DNA of 64,000 nucleotides from JAXMBX01 sp046349635 (GTDB taxonomy: Bacteria > Planctomycetota > Planctomycetia > Planctomycetales > Planctomycetaceae). The stretch lies in the NCBI GenBank assembly GCA_046349635.1, contig JAXMBX010000013.1, positions 33,991 to 97,990 on the forward strand, in the 5' to 3' direction. Both the position numbers and the translations under genes were made by a program. Of this stretch, positions 44,006 through 54,587 are shown piece by piece (the stretch's first letter is position 1; each line of letters begins with the position of its first letter). The notes beneath the pieces were generated by a model. It was not told the DNA's origin. It searched no databases and was given only the letters and a program-made list of their open reading frames with translations.

Positions 44006-44800
44006 TTACTTTTTTTCGGGAGATGCCGCGGGGCTTTCGGGAGGGGCGTATCCCGTGATGGCGACGCAGAACGGGGCGGCCGTCGAGCCTTCCGAGACGA
44101 ATTCGATCGACTTGATTTTCAGTGTCGGCCAGGGGTTTCGCCAGGTGGTCATGAAAAGCCGCAGCGGCTTTGGTTCCCCCTTGGCTTCCGCGCGGACTTT
44201 CACGTGATCATTCGTTCCGCGCCAGGCGACTTCCGATTTCTTCGTCGGCTGGAACTTGTCCCAGATCCCCCACCAGTCCCGCACGTCCTTGCCATAGGTA
44301 ATGGGAACGAACTCCACGTCCTGATCCTCATAGGTGATGATGTACATCCCGATGGCGGTGCCGTCTCGTTCGAAATGTCCGGCGGGGTTGGCCGGTCCGC
44401 CGAATGAGCCCCATCCACACCCCTGCAGGAAATAGAATCCCGAGCAGGTTCTGTCGACGTCGAGTTTCACGCTGTCAGGCCGGTCCGGGGCGAGCTTTCC
44501 GCGGAGGCAGATCAGCTTTTCTCCAATCTGAAACGGGATGCCCGCCCTCGTTTTGAAGATCCCCGTGGGCAGTTCCTTGAGGTTGTCCCCCTTGTAAATG
44601 GGGTCATTCATCGGTTCATCGCGGCGGACGTTTCCCACTTTCTGTAGATCGAGATAGAAGGGGGTCTGCCCTTTGACACCTTCGGACGTCATGACAGAGT
44701 CGGAGGCACCGGGGATCGGTTTGAGGTAAATCTGTCCCCAGACCGAGTTCACACAGGGGAAGAAAAAAGTCAGTGCGAGGCAAAGCAGAAAACGGAGCAT
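44006..44800 (-). CDS. Secreted protein, first of a tandem paralogue pair
   Basis: 264 residues with a signal peptide (MLRFLLCLALTFFFPCV, then SVWG). It shares with the next gene the segments GIPFQIGEKLICLRGKLAP, FYFLQGCGWGSF, IGMYIITYEDQDVEF, YGKDVRDWWGIWDKFQPT and a C-terminal AAPFCVAITGYAPP. The pattern resembles beta-sandwich modules (NPCBM-like) seen in planctomycete secreted proteins and may bind carbohydrate; no catalytic residues are evident. It lies two bases after its paralogue's stop, in the same operon. Confidence 0.72.
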   Translation of the reverse strand: MLRFLLCLALTFFFPCVNSVWGQIYLKPIPGASDSVMTSEGVKGQTPFYLDLQKVGNVRRDEPMNDPIYKGDNLKELPTGIFKTRAGIPFQIGEKLICLRGKLAPDRPDSVKLDVDRTCSGFYFLQGCGWGSFGGPANPAGHFERDGTAIGMYIITYEDQDVEFVPITYGKDVRDWWGIWDKFQPTKKSEVAWRGTNDHVKVRAEAKGEPKPLRLFMTTWRNPWPTLKIKSIEFVSEGSTAAPFCVAITGYAPPESPAASPEKK

Positions 44801-44802
44801 CG

Positions 44803-45630
44803 CTACTTCTTCTCCGGAAGTGGAACAGGTACGACGGCTTCCCCCTTGGCGGCGGGGGCCGGATTTTTGGCTCCCGCTTTGGGGGCATAGCCGGTGATTG
44901 CCACGCAGAAGGGGGCAGCGACGGACCCCTCTGACAGGAACTCGATGTGCTTGATCTGTTGTGTCGGGAAGGGATTCTTCCAGGCTGTCATGTACAACCG
45001 TAACGGTTTTTCGATTCCTTTCGCCTCGTCCCGTTTCTTGATGAAGTCATTGGTTCCGCGCCAGACGACATCGGAGGCTTTGGTCGGCTGGAAATTGTCC
45101 CAGACTCCCCACCAGTCGCGCACATCCTTGCCGTAGACAATCGGGATGAACTCCACGTCATCATCCTCGTAGGTGACGACATACATCCCGATCGTGGTGT
45201 TGTCTTTTTCGAAGGCGAAGGCGGGCATGTCCCGGCGACCAATCCCACCCCAGAAACTTCCGTGCAGGAAATAGAGAGCGGTGGCAGGTCTGCCGACGTC
45301 GATCCTGACGCTGGCGGGTCTGGTGGGGGCCAGTCGTCCTTTGAGGCCAATCAGTTTTTTCTCGATTTCGAAGGGGATACCCCCCTCGGTTTTAAAGAAT
45401 CCGTCTGGAAGTTTCTCGAGATTGTTGTCGTTGTAGGCGGGGTTATTCAGAGCCTGGTCCTTATAGAGGTTGGCGGCCGCCTGCAGCCCAATGAAGAACG
45501 GAGTTTCGTTGGGGACTCCTTTCGCTGTGACGATCGGATCGCTGATCCGCGGCGTGGCTTTGAGATACGTCTGCCCCGAAGCGACGCTCGTCGCAGAGAA
45601 ATGCAGCAGCGCGAGGAGCAGGTGTTTCAT
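44803..45630 (-). CDS. Secreted protein, second of a tandem paralogue pair
   Basis: 275 residues from the ATG at 45630, which has GGAGGAA eight bases before it. Signal peptide MKHLLLALLHFSATSVAS. The body matches the neighbour through GIPFEIEKKLIGLKGRLAP, LYFLHGSFWGGI, YVVTYEDDDVEF and YGKDVRDWWGVWDNFQPT. The C terminus adds an Ala/Pro-rich tail. The pair arose by duplication, and both copies seem intact and export-signalled, so both are probably used. Function unknown; polysaccharide binding is a guess from the fold. Confidence 0.72.
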   Translation of the reverse strand: MKHLLLALLHFSATSVASGQTYLKATPRISDPIVTAKGVPNETPFFIGLQAAANLYKDQALNNPAYNDNNLEKLPDGFFKTEGGIPFEIEKKLIGLKGRLAPTRPASVRIDVGRPATALYFLHGSFWGGIGRRDMPAFAFEKDNTTIGMYVVTYEDDDVEFIPIVYGKDVRDWWGVWDNFQPTKASDVVWRGTNDFIKKRDEAKGIEKPLRLYMTAWKNPFPTQQIKHIEFLSEGSVAAPFCVAITGYAPKAGAKNPAPAAKGEAVVPVPLPEKK

Positions 45631-45723
45631 ACTTATTTCCTCCATCAGAGTTGCGCAGACGATCAGGCCGACCTGAATCCTAAGCCATTAATTCTGTCAC
45701 AGGCAAGATGAACCGCGTGAGCG

Positions 45724-47019
45724 TCACGAACTGGAGTGGGCACCATCTTCCAGGCGGTCGTAATTCCGCAGCGGTGGGCAGGCCTTGGCGACGTAAGCGA
45801 CGACGAGGATTGTTCCGATGCCCCCTGTCACCACGGAAACCGTCGGTCCGAAGGCGGGGTCATCGGTACGGTCAAACGCTGCCGCGACCGCCCCCGACTC
45901 AAATCCCCCCAGTTCGTTGGAGGCCCCGATAAACAGGCCATTCACCGCCTGTACCCGGCCGCGCATTTCGTCAGGGGTCAGCAACTGCACGAGGGTGTGG
46001 CGGATCACGACGCTGATCATGTCGAGCGCCCCCAAGAGGATCAACATGGCCAGGGAGAGGGGAAAGGAGCGGGAGATGCCGAACACGATCGTCGCCACTC
46101 CGAAACCTGCGACGCAGAGCAGAAGCGTCCGTCCTGCCCGTTGGAGGGGCGGGCGAAAGGCGATCAGGACCGACATCAACAGGGCACCGAACGCAGGGGC
46201 AGAACGCATCAACCCAAATTCCCACGCGCCGACATGCAGGATTTTTTCGTAGGCGGGGAGCAGCGTCGTCGCCCCTCCCAGCAGCACCGCGAACAGATCG
46301 AGCGAAATCGCCGCCAGCAGCACCTTCTGGCTGAACAGGAAATGCCAACCCTGCTGGAACGACTGGAAAGGATCGCTCCAGGCCTGCCGGACAGGTTCAG
46401 GGATGGAAATACTTCCGAGCAGAATCACAAATGTCAGTGTCGAGAGTCCCTCGAACAAATAGATCAGGGCATAGCTTCCGACGGTCCAGATCAGCAGTCC
46501 GGCAATGGCCGGACCGACGATGGAACCGAGTTGAAACGCGCCGCTGTTCCAGGTGACCGCATTCCGGAAGACACTTCGCGGCACGATCAGGGGCATCAAG
46601 GAGGACTTGGCAGGTTGCTGGAACGCCCGAGCCGCTCCGTTGAGGAACAGGCAGAGGTACATGCCCCACAGCGGGCCATGGAAAAATGAGAGACAGGCCA
46701 GTCCCAGCGAACTGCAGGTGACGATTGACATTGCCCCCTGGACGATTCGCTTGCGGGAGTAGGTGTCGGCGACCTGACCGGCGGGGAGTGAGAGGAGTAG
46801 CACCGGCAGGAACTGGACCAGAGCGACAACCGCGACGGCGAAGTTGGAGTTCGTCTGGTGGAAGATTTCGTGCCCCACCGCGGTGGCCTGCATCTGCATT
46901 CCGAGCAGGGAAATCAGACTGCCCGCGAGGAACCGGCGATACTCCTTGAAACGCAATGCGGCGTAGGGATCTTCCTTGATGATGGGGGGTGTCTCAGCCG
47001 GCTCGGAATTCTCCGTCAT
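45724..47019 (-). CDS. MFS transporter, EntS-like exporter branch
   Basis: 431 residues from MTENSEPAE (GAGGGAC before the ATG). Twelve hydrophobic segments are visible, for example FAVAVVALVQFLPVLLLSLPAG, LISLLGMQMQATAVG and LILLGALDMISVVI. The cytoplasmic loop motif GQVADTYSRKRI is the MFS loop 2-3 signature. The branch (MFS_3/DUF894) includes the enterobactin exporter EntS and multidrug pumps. No siderophore genes are nearby, so the substrate is unknown. Pfk starts divergently 228 bases away. Confidence 0.87.
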   Translation of the reverse strand: MTENSEPAETPPIIKEDPYAALRFKEYRRFLAGSLISLLGMQMQATAVGHEIFHQTNSNFAVAVVALVQFLPVLLLSLPAGQVADTYSRKRIVQGAMSIVTCSSLGLACLSFFHGPLWGMYLCLFLNGAARAFQQPAKSSLMPLIVPRSVFRNAVTWNSGAFQLGSIVGPAIAGLLIWTVGSYALIYLFEGLSTLTFVILLGSISIPEPVRQAWSDPFQSFQQGWHFLFSQKVLLAAISLDLFAVLLGGATTLLPAYEKILHVGAWEFGLMRSAPAFGALLMSVLIAFRPPLQRAGRTLLLCVAGFGVATIVFGISRSFPLSLAMLILLGALDMISVVIRHTLVQLLTPDEMRGRVQAVNGLFIGASNELGGFESGAVAAAFDRTDDPAFGPTVSVVTGGIGTILVVAYVAKACPPLRNYDRLEDGAHSSS

Positions 47020-47247
47020 CAGTCCCTCATTTCGGGGGGCGGGCAAAAATCAGAATCCTAATGTGACTCGGGAGTTAGAGGAAAACAAGGAAGCCTCCGG
47101 GGAGCCAGTCCGGGTTGAATACCGGTTCAATGGGGGTTCATTTGAAATGGGGGGGCGTTCCGGGCAGAATGGGGCGTGTTCAGCCGCTGGCGACTGCATT
47201 CTGCGCAGCCGGTGTGTTGACGATAGTTCATGATCTGCCAAGGAGTT

Positions 47248-48549
<1,302 letters not shown>

Positions 48550-48617
48550 ATCGAATCGACTTGAAGCGGCTCTTTCGCAAGTTCCCTTAGAAAATCTCAC
48601 TGCCAGGAGCAGAGACC

Positions 48618-49488
48618 GTGTCCCTCGAATCCTTCCAAAAGAAACATGACTTCCTCGTCGGCATCGACTCCGACGGCTGCGCCTTTGACTCGATGGAGGT
48701 GAAGCACAAGGAATGCTTCATTCCAAATACGATCAAGTATTTCGACCTGCAGGCGGTTTCGAAGTATGCCCGCGAGTCAGCCGAATTCGTCAACCTGTAC
48801 TCCAAGTGGCGGGGGATCAATCGCTTCCCGGCGTTGATCAATACCATTGATCTGCTGCTCGACCGGGAGGATGTCACCCGGCGGGGGGTGAAGCTGCACG
48901 AATTGAAGTCGGTCCGGGAATGGATTGCCCGCGAGAAGAAACTCGCCAACCCGGCGCTGGAAGCGGAAGTACAGAAGACAGGTGATGCGGACCTGAAGCG
49001 GACGCTGGAATGGTCCAAGGCGGTCAACAAGACCGTGGACGATCTGGTGCACGGCGTTCCTCCGTTTCCCTATGTGCGGGAGTCCCTGGAATTGATGGCC
49101 CCCGTGGCGGACATGATTGTCTGCTCCGCGACCCCCGGGGCTGCACTGCAGAAGGAGTGGGACGAGCACGGGATTGCAAAGTACATCGCCGCCATCTGCG
49201 GACAGGAAGTAGGGACGAAGAAGGATATCCTCGGCCAGGCGATGAAGGCGGGTTACAAGCCGACGCAGGTGTTGATGATCGGGATGCTCCCGGCGACATG
49301 CAGGCGGCGAAGGCTGTGGGGGCACTCTTCTATCCCATCAATCCGGGCGCTGGAAGAGCAAGCTGGGAGCGGTTCCAGAGCGAAGCCTTCGAAAAGTTCC
49401 GGATCGGAGAGTATGCGGGTGCGTACGAAGAGGCTTTGATCGCCGAATTCGACCGCTATCTGCCGGAACTTCCCCCTGGAAGAAATAG
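48618..49488 (+). CDS. HAD-family hydrolase (frameshifts near the C terminus)
   Basis: GTG start. The HAD nucleophile motif is degenerate but present: LVGIDSDGCAFDSMEVKH (DxDG). Motif II is MIVCSATP. Near 49287 the expected GDAPGDMQAAKAVGALFYP lies in another frame because a four-G run is read as three, a clear homopolymer deletion. A second slip near 49350 and a short C run near 49472 complete the C terminus, ending at 49488. Corrected length is about 290 residues. It sits between pfk and gnd with 68- and 69-base gaps, so the substrate is probably a sugar phosphate or metabolite-repair target. Confidence 0.8.
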
Positions 49489-49557
49489 TTCCCGGTTTGC
49501 CTGTCACGATACATTCACTGAATAACGCAGTTCTCGAAACATAGATCGGAAAAAGCC

Positions 49558-50991
49558 ATGTCGGAAAAATGTGATATCGCCCTGATCGGTCTGGCGGTGA
49601 TGGGTGAAAACCTGGTCCTCAACATGGAGAGCAAGGGGTTCTCCGTGGCGGTCTTCAACCGGACCGTGAGCAAGGTCGATGACTTCATCAATCGCAACCC
49701 GGGGAAGAAGCTGAAAGGGTGTCACTCGCTGAAGGAACTGGTGGACAGCCTGTCGACGCCGCGGAAGGTCATGACGATGGTCAAGGCGGGTCCGGCGGTG
49801 GATGAACTGATCGAAGAACTGATTCCGCTCCTCAGCCCGGGGGACGTGATCATCGACGGGGGAAACACGCTGTTCGGCGACACGAATCGCCGCACCAAGC
49901 GAGTCGAGGAAGCGGGGCTGCTGTTCATCGGGACGGGGGTGTCCGGCGGCGAGGAAGGGGCGTTGCTCGGTCCCAGCATCATGCCCGGCGGTTCCGAAAA
50001 GGCGTGGCCGCTCGTCAAGCCGATCCTGCAGAAGATCAGCGCCAAGGTGGGACCGAACAAGGATATCCCCTGCTGCGAATGGGTCGGTCCCGCGGGGGCT
50101 GGTCACTATGTCAAGATGGTCCACAACGGAATCGAATACGGCGACATGCAGTTGATCTGCGAAGCGTATTTCATCCTCAAGCACGCCGCGGGCCTGACGA
50201 ATGAAGAACTGTTCCAGGTCTTCGATGAGTGGAACAAGGGGGAACTCGAAAGCTATCTGATCGAAATCACCCGCGACATCTTCACCGTGATCGATCCGGA
50301 CACGAACGAACATCTCGTGGACAAGATCCTCGACACCGCCCAACAGAAGGGGACCGGCAAGTGGATGAGCCAGCACGCGCTGGATCTGGGGGTTCCGACC
50401 ACGCTGATCACGGAAGCGGTGTATGCCCGGGCGTTGTCCGCGTTGAAGGATGCCCGCGTGCGAGCTTCCAAGGTGCTGAAAGGCCCGGATAAGAAGTTCA
50501 CCGGGGACAAGAAACAGCTCGTCGAAGACATTCGCCAGGCGTTGTATGCCTCCAAGATCTGCAGCTATGCCCAGGGCTTCGTGCAGTTGGACGCGGCGGC
50601 CCAGGAATTCGGCTGGCAACTCAACAACGGGAATATCTCCCTGCTGTGGCGGGGGGGCTGCATCATCCGGGCCCGGTTCCTGGAAGACATCAAGAAGGCC
50701 TTCGACAAGAATCCCAAACTGGAAAACCTGCTGCTGGACGACTTCTTCCAGAAGGCGGTCGAGAAGGCCCAGCCCGGCTGGCGGCGGGTCGTCTGCACGG
50801 CGGTCGAACTGGGGGTTCCGGTTCCCGGCTTCATGGCTGCGTTGAGCTACTACGACGGCTATCGTCGCGATCGGCTTCCCGCCAACCTGTTGCAGGCACA
50901 GCGCGATTACTTCGGCGCCCACACCTACAACAGGACGGACAAGCGCGGGACGTTCCACACGGATTGGATCCGCGCCCGAAAGCTGCCGTAA
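49558..50991 (+). CDS. gnd: 6-phosphogluconate dehydrogenase
   Basis: 477 residues, intact. The NADP fold opens ALIGLAVMGENLVLNMESKG. Substrate and catalytic residues are in GTGVSGGEEGALLGPSIMPGG and HYVKMVHNGIEYGDMQ (Lys and Asn). The C terminus holds FAALSYYDGYR-like FMAALSYYDGYRRDRLPANL with the usual end. It oxidises 6-phosphogluconate to ribulose 5-phosphate, making NADPH in the pentose phosphate pathway. It is preceded by a HAD gene and followed two bases later by a methyltransferase gene, so the four genes from pfk on are likely one operon. Confidence 0.96.
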   Translation: MSEKCDIALIGLAVMGENLVLNMESKGFSVAVFNRTVSKVDDFINRNPGKKLKGCHSLKELVDSLSTPRKVMTMVKAGPAVDELIEELIPLLSPGDVIIDGGNTLFGDTNRRTKRVEEAGLLFIGTGVSGGEEGALLGPSIMPGGSEKAWPLVKPILQKISAKVGPNKDIPCCEWVGPAGAGHYVKMVHNGIEYGDMQLICEAYFILKHAAGLTNEELFQVFDEWNKGELESYLIEITRDIFTVIDPDTNEHLVDKILDTAQQKGTGKWMSQHALDLGVPTTLITEAVYARALSALKDARVRASKVLKGPDKKFTGDKKQLVEDIRQALYASKICSYAQGFVQLDAAAQEFGWQLNNGNISLLWRGGCIIRARFLEDIKKAFDKNPKLENLLLDDFFQKAVEKAQPGWRRVVCTAVELGVPVPGFMAALSYYDGYRRDRLPANLLQAQRDYFGAHTYNRTDKRGTFHTDWIRARKLP

Positions 50992-50992
50992 T

Positions 50993-51937
50993 ATGGCGTC
51001 GCTGATTCCGATCACCGAGCTGCGCTCCCCCGTCAGCGGCCAACCTGTGGAGTTGACCGCCGACGGGAAATCGTTGCGCGACTCGGCATCGGAGCAGACC
51101 TGGCCCATCTGGGAAGGGATTCCCCGCTTCGTCGGCCAGGAACACCTGGCGAGTTTCGGGCTGCAGTGGAATCGGTACGAAGTCGCGCATGACGATGAGG
51201 ATCGGGCGACATTTCAGGCCAAGACCGGGCTCAAGCTGTCGGAACTCGCCGGGCTGCGAATTCTGGACGCGGGGTGTGGGGGTGGGCGGTACAGCAAGAT
51301 CGCGGGGGAAGCAGGGGCGCCTGTCATCGGAGCCGATCACACGTCTGCGGTCGAAAAGGCGGCCCGGCTGTGTGCCCACCTGGAGAACGTCTCTTTCATC
51401 CAGGCGGATCTGAAGCACCTGCCGCTGGAACCTGAGTCGTTTGATTTCGTATTTTCCATCGGGGTCATGCACCACGAAGCGAACACCCCTTGCGTGTTAG
51501 ATGCGGGGTAGAAAATGGTTAGGCCCCGAGGACGGATGGCGGTGTGGTTGTATCGCCGCAACCAGGGCTGGCAGGAATGGCTGAACGACGCGATTCGCCG
51601 CCGTACCATCAAGATGCCCCCGGAGAAGCTGGAAAAGTATTGCCGATTCGGAGCGTTCCTGGGGGGGATCCCGGTGTTCAATAAAATTGGCAATAAGTTT
51701 CTGAATTTCAGCGCGCATCCGAATTACGAAAACCGGGTCTGCGACACGTTTGACTGGTACGCTCCGCAGTATCAATACCACCACACCGAGGAGGAACTGA
51801 GTGACTGGTTCCGGGAGGCCGGTTTTGAGGATCTGCAGGTACTCCCCCCCGAAAAAACGGGGAACTTCTATCGCTGGACCTATCGCCAGAACCTGTTGAT
51901 CGGCAGCGGTGTGAATGTCCTGGGGCGCAAACGATAA
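50993..51937 (+). CDS. Class I SAM-dependent methyltransferase (one frameshift)
   Basis: Begins one base after the gnd stop. The N terminus (PITELRSPVSGQPVEL) is a Trm112-like stub. The SAM site is LRILDAGCGGGRYSKIAGEAGA and the later ADLKHLPLEPESFDFVFSIGVMHH. At 51507-51514 an extra base in GCGGGGTAGA introduces a stop; the next frame continues KMVRPRGRMAVWLYRRNQG to the end, with a C-terminal segment typical of the family (HTEEELSDWFREAGF). Corrected length is about 313 residues. The methyl acceptor is unknown. It probably sits in the pfk-gnd operon. Confidence 0.82.
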
Positions 51938-52037
51938 TCGCATTTCTTAACAGAAGGCATCCCGGTTGACCCTGCCTCGGTGCTCGGCGATGATGGGACT
52001 GTTGATATTCCTTCCGGCCTGAAGCCCCGAAACTCCC

Positions 52038-52865
52038 ATGCCTTTAACGTTGACCCTGCGGCAAAAGACCTCGATCCCCCTCGAAGTGGATGCGATCCGC
52101 CTGGAGACGGTCCGTACGTTGTCGCAGGCGGAGATCGAAAAGCTGCCGGTGCAATACGGGAACCAGCGTCCGACGCTCGCGGAGTTTTTTACCGTCAGCG
52201 GTTCGGCTGCGGAGGACAACGAACTCCGCTGGGTGGGTGACTGCGAAAAAGTGAAGCTCATCGGCCAGGGTTTGAAAGACGGGAAGATTGTCGTTGAAGG
52301 ATCGGCGGGGATGCACCTCGGTGCGGAAATGCGGGGTGGCGAAATTCTTGTTGAGGGAGATGTCAGCGATTGGGCCGGGGCGGAAATGCATGGCGGGCTG
52401 ATCCAGGTCCGGGGGAATGCGGGGCACCTCGTGGGGGCGGTCTATCGGGGCGGACACAAGGGAATGACCGCCGGGACGATCCTCATTCACGGCAACGCCG
52501 GGAATGAAATCGGCCACTCCATGCGGCGCGGCTTGATCGCGATCGGTGGCAACTCCGGTGATGTCGTCGGTTACGGGCTGCTCGCGGGGACCATCATCAT
52601 CTGTGGCGAGATGGGAATTCGCAACGGGGCGGGGATGAAACGGGGGAGCATCGTCTGGCTGGGGACGGGGACGCCGCCGCGGATGCTCCCCACGTTCAAG
52701 TTTGCCGCCAGTTGCCGTCCCGGTTTTCTGCAATTGTATTTCAAGCTGCTCGCTGACCGGGGCTTTCCCTTGCCGGAGAGTTATCGGCAGGCGACGTTCG
52801 GTCGGTACTGCGGCGATTTCCTGGAACTGGGGCGGGGTGAAATCCTCCTCCGCGAGGCGGCCTGA
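52038..52865 (+). CDS. fhcC: Formylmethanofuran dehydrogenase subunit C-like (formyltransferase/hydrolase complex)
   Basis: 275 residues. Most of the length is a right-handed beta helix built from GXGXG-like turns: KIVVEGSAGMHLGAEMRGGEILVEGDVSDWAGAEMHGG and further units to GAGMKRGSIVWLG. This is the subunit C (FmdC/FwdC, FhcC) fold. In methylotrophs and planctomycetes, FhcABCD hydrolyses formyl-tetrahydromethanopterin to formate. The other subunits are not next to it. Its presence supports a tetrahydromethanopterin pathway together with the DHPS-like and pterin dehydratase genes at 25-27 kb. It is followed 23 bases later by oleC. Confidence 0.85.
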   Translation: MPLTLTLRQKTSIPLEVDAIRLETVRTLSQAEIEKLPVQYGNQRPTLAEFFTVSGSAAEDNELRWVGDCEKVKLIGQGLKDGKIVVEGSAGMHLGAEMRGGEILVEGDVSDWAGAEMHGGLIQVRGNAGHLVGAVYRGGHKGMTAGTILIHGNAGNEIGHSMRRGLIAIGGNSGDVVGYGLLAGTIIICGEMGIRNGAGMKRGSIVWLGTGTPPRMLPTFKFAASCRPGFLQLYFKLLADRGFPLPESYRQATFGRYCGDFLELGRGEILLREAA

Positions 52866-52888
52866 TTTCTCCCTGTACAGGAATTCTC

Positions 52889-54577
52889 ATGTCTTCGTCC
52901 GCTGACGTACCGCCTGATAACTCGCAGAACATCGCGCAGGCTTTGCATGCCGCGGCGGAACTGGTTCCGTTTCAGCGGGCGGTCGTGTTTCCGGAAAGTC
53001 GCGATGCGCTCGGTCGCGTCATGTATTCGCACCTCACGTTTCAGCAGTTGGACCAGGAGACCGATCGGCTAGCGCGGGGTTTGATCCGTCTGGGAGTTCG
53101 TCCCGGAATGCGGTTGGTCCTGATGGTCCGTCCCAGTCTGGAATTCATCGCCCTCACGTTCGCGATTTTCAAAGCTGGAGGGGTGGTTGTCCTGATCGAC
53201 CCCGGCATGGGGCCGAAAGCGGTCTTCCGTTGCCTGGAACAGGTCGATCCGGAGGGATTCATTGCGATTCCATTCGTACATCTCGCCCGGCGGCTGAAAC
53301 GGAAGAGATTTCCGAATGCGAAACTGAATGTCGTCGTGGGGCGTTTTGGACGCTTGCCCACGTATCGCACGCTGCTCGGTGAACCGTGGGGGCCGGTTGA
53401 ATTGCCGGCAGTGCAGGGGACCGATCCGGCGGGGATCATCTTCACCAGCGGGAGCACGGGGCCCGCAAAGGGTGTGCTGTATGAGCATGGGATGTTCTCC
53501 GCGCAGGCGCGGCTGATCCGGGACCGGTTCGACATCTGGCCGGGGGAAATCGATCTGCCCGGTTTTCCGCTGTTCGCTCTCTTCAACGCCGCGATGGGGG
53601 TGACGACGGTCATTCCCGAAATGGATCCGACGCGACCCGCGCGCGTCAATCCGGAGCGGATTCTCGAGGCGATTCAGAACCAGGGGGTGACGCAATCCTT
53701 TGGATCGCCAGCTATCTGGAATCGAGTGGGGCGGTATTGTGCGGAAAAGAAAATTCAGATTCCCTCGCTGAAGCGGATTCTGTGCGCCGGTGCTCCCGTT
53801 CCTGTGCCGGTAATCGAAACATTGATGGGGCAACTGACCGAGCCGGGAGGAGAACTGTTCACGCCGTATGGAGCGACCGAGGCACTTCCGATCGCGGCGA
53901 TTGGTTCGTCTCAGATTCTGTCGCAAACGGCGGCGCTCTCCCGCAAGGGGGCGGGGACGTGCGTCGGGACTCCTTTCCCGGAAACAGAAGTCAAAATCAT
54001 TCGGATCACGGATGATCCGATTGCGGACTGGTCGGGGGTCGAGGAACTTCCTGCGGGGGAGATCGGGGAGATCACCGTCCGCAGTCCGTGTGTGACTCGC
54101 GAATACTACCGCCAGCCGGAGGCGACCCGCGCCGCGAAGATCCCGGATGGGGACACGTTCTGGCATCGGATGGGGGACGTCGGCTATCTGGACCCGTTGG
54201 GACAACTCTGGTTCTGTGGCCGCAAGGCGCATCGCGTGGAAACGGGGCAGGGGACATTGTTCTCCGAGCCGTGCGAAGGGATTTTCAACACCCATCCGCA
54301 GGTGTTCCGTTCGGCGTTGGTGGGGGTCGGGAAAGGCCCGAACCAACGGCCGGTGATTGTCATCGAGACTGAGAAGGGGCAATTCCCCCGCTCCCGCCGG
54401 GCGAAGAAAGCGTTCGTTGCGGAATTGCTCTCTCTCGCACGGCAGAACGCCGTGACCGCCTCGATTGAGACCGTCCTGTTTCATTCATCGTTTCCTGTGG
54501 ACGTGCGGCATAACTTCAAGATCTTCCGCGAAAAACTCGCCCTCTGGGCGCAGAAGAAACTGCGATGGCGTCGCTGA
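52889..54577 (+). CDS. oleC: AMP-forming ligase, OleC-like beta-lactone synthetase
   Basis: 562-residue adenylating enzyme. The AMP-binding signature is IIFTSGSTGPAKGVLYEHG; TPYGATEALP and the YGATE-like acid motif follow; GDVGYLDPLGQLWFCGRKAHRVET is the domain hinge. This C-terminal pattern and the following reductase match OleC, which closes beta-hydroxy acids to beta-lactones in olefin biosynthesis. A generic fatty acyl-CoA ligase is the alternative. OleD lies 10 bases downstream. OleA and OleB are absent from the window. Confidence 0.85.
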   Translation: MSSSADVPPDNSQNIAQALHAAAELVPFQRAVVFPESRDALGRVMYSHLTFQQLDQETDRLARGLIRLGVRPGMRLVLMVRPSLEFIALTFAIFKAGGVVVLIDPGMGPKAVFRCLEQVDPEGFIAIPFVHLARRLKRKRFPNAKLNVVVGRFGRLPTYRTLLGEPWGPVELPAVQGTDPAGIIFTSGSTGPAKGVLYEHGMFSAQARLIRDRFDIWPGEIDLPGFPLFALFNAAMGVTTVIPEMDPTRPARVNPERILEAIQNQGVTQSFGSPAIWNRVGRYCAEKKIQIPSLKRILCAGAPVPVPVIETLMGQLTEPGGELFTPYGATEALPIAAIGSSQILSQTAALSRKGAGTCVGTPFPETEVKIIRITDDPIADWSGVEELPAGEIGEITVRSPCVTREYYRQPEATRAAKIPDGDTFWHRMGDVGYLDPLGQLWFCGRKAHRVETGQGTLFSEPCEGIFNTHPQVFRSALVGVGKGPNQRPVIVIETEKGQFPRSRRAKKAFVAELLSLARQNAVTASIETVLFHSSFPVDVRHNFKIFREKLALWAQKKLRWRR

Positions 54578-54587
54578 CGCTAAGAAC

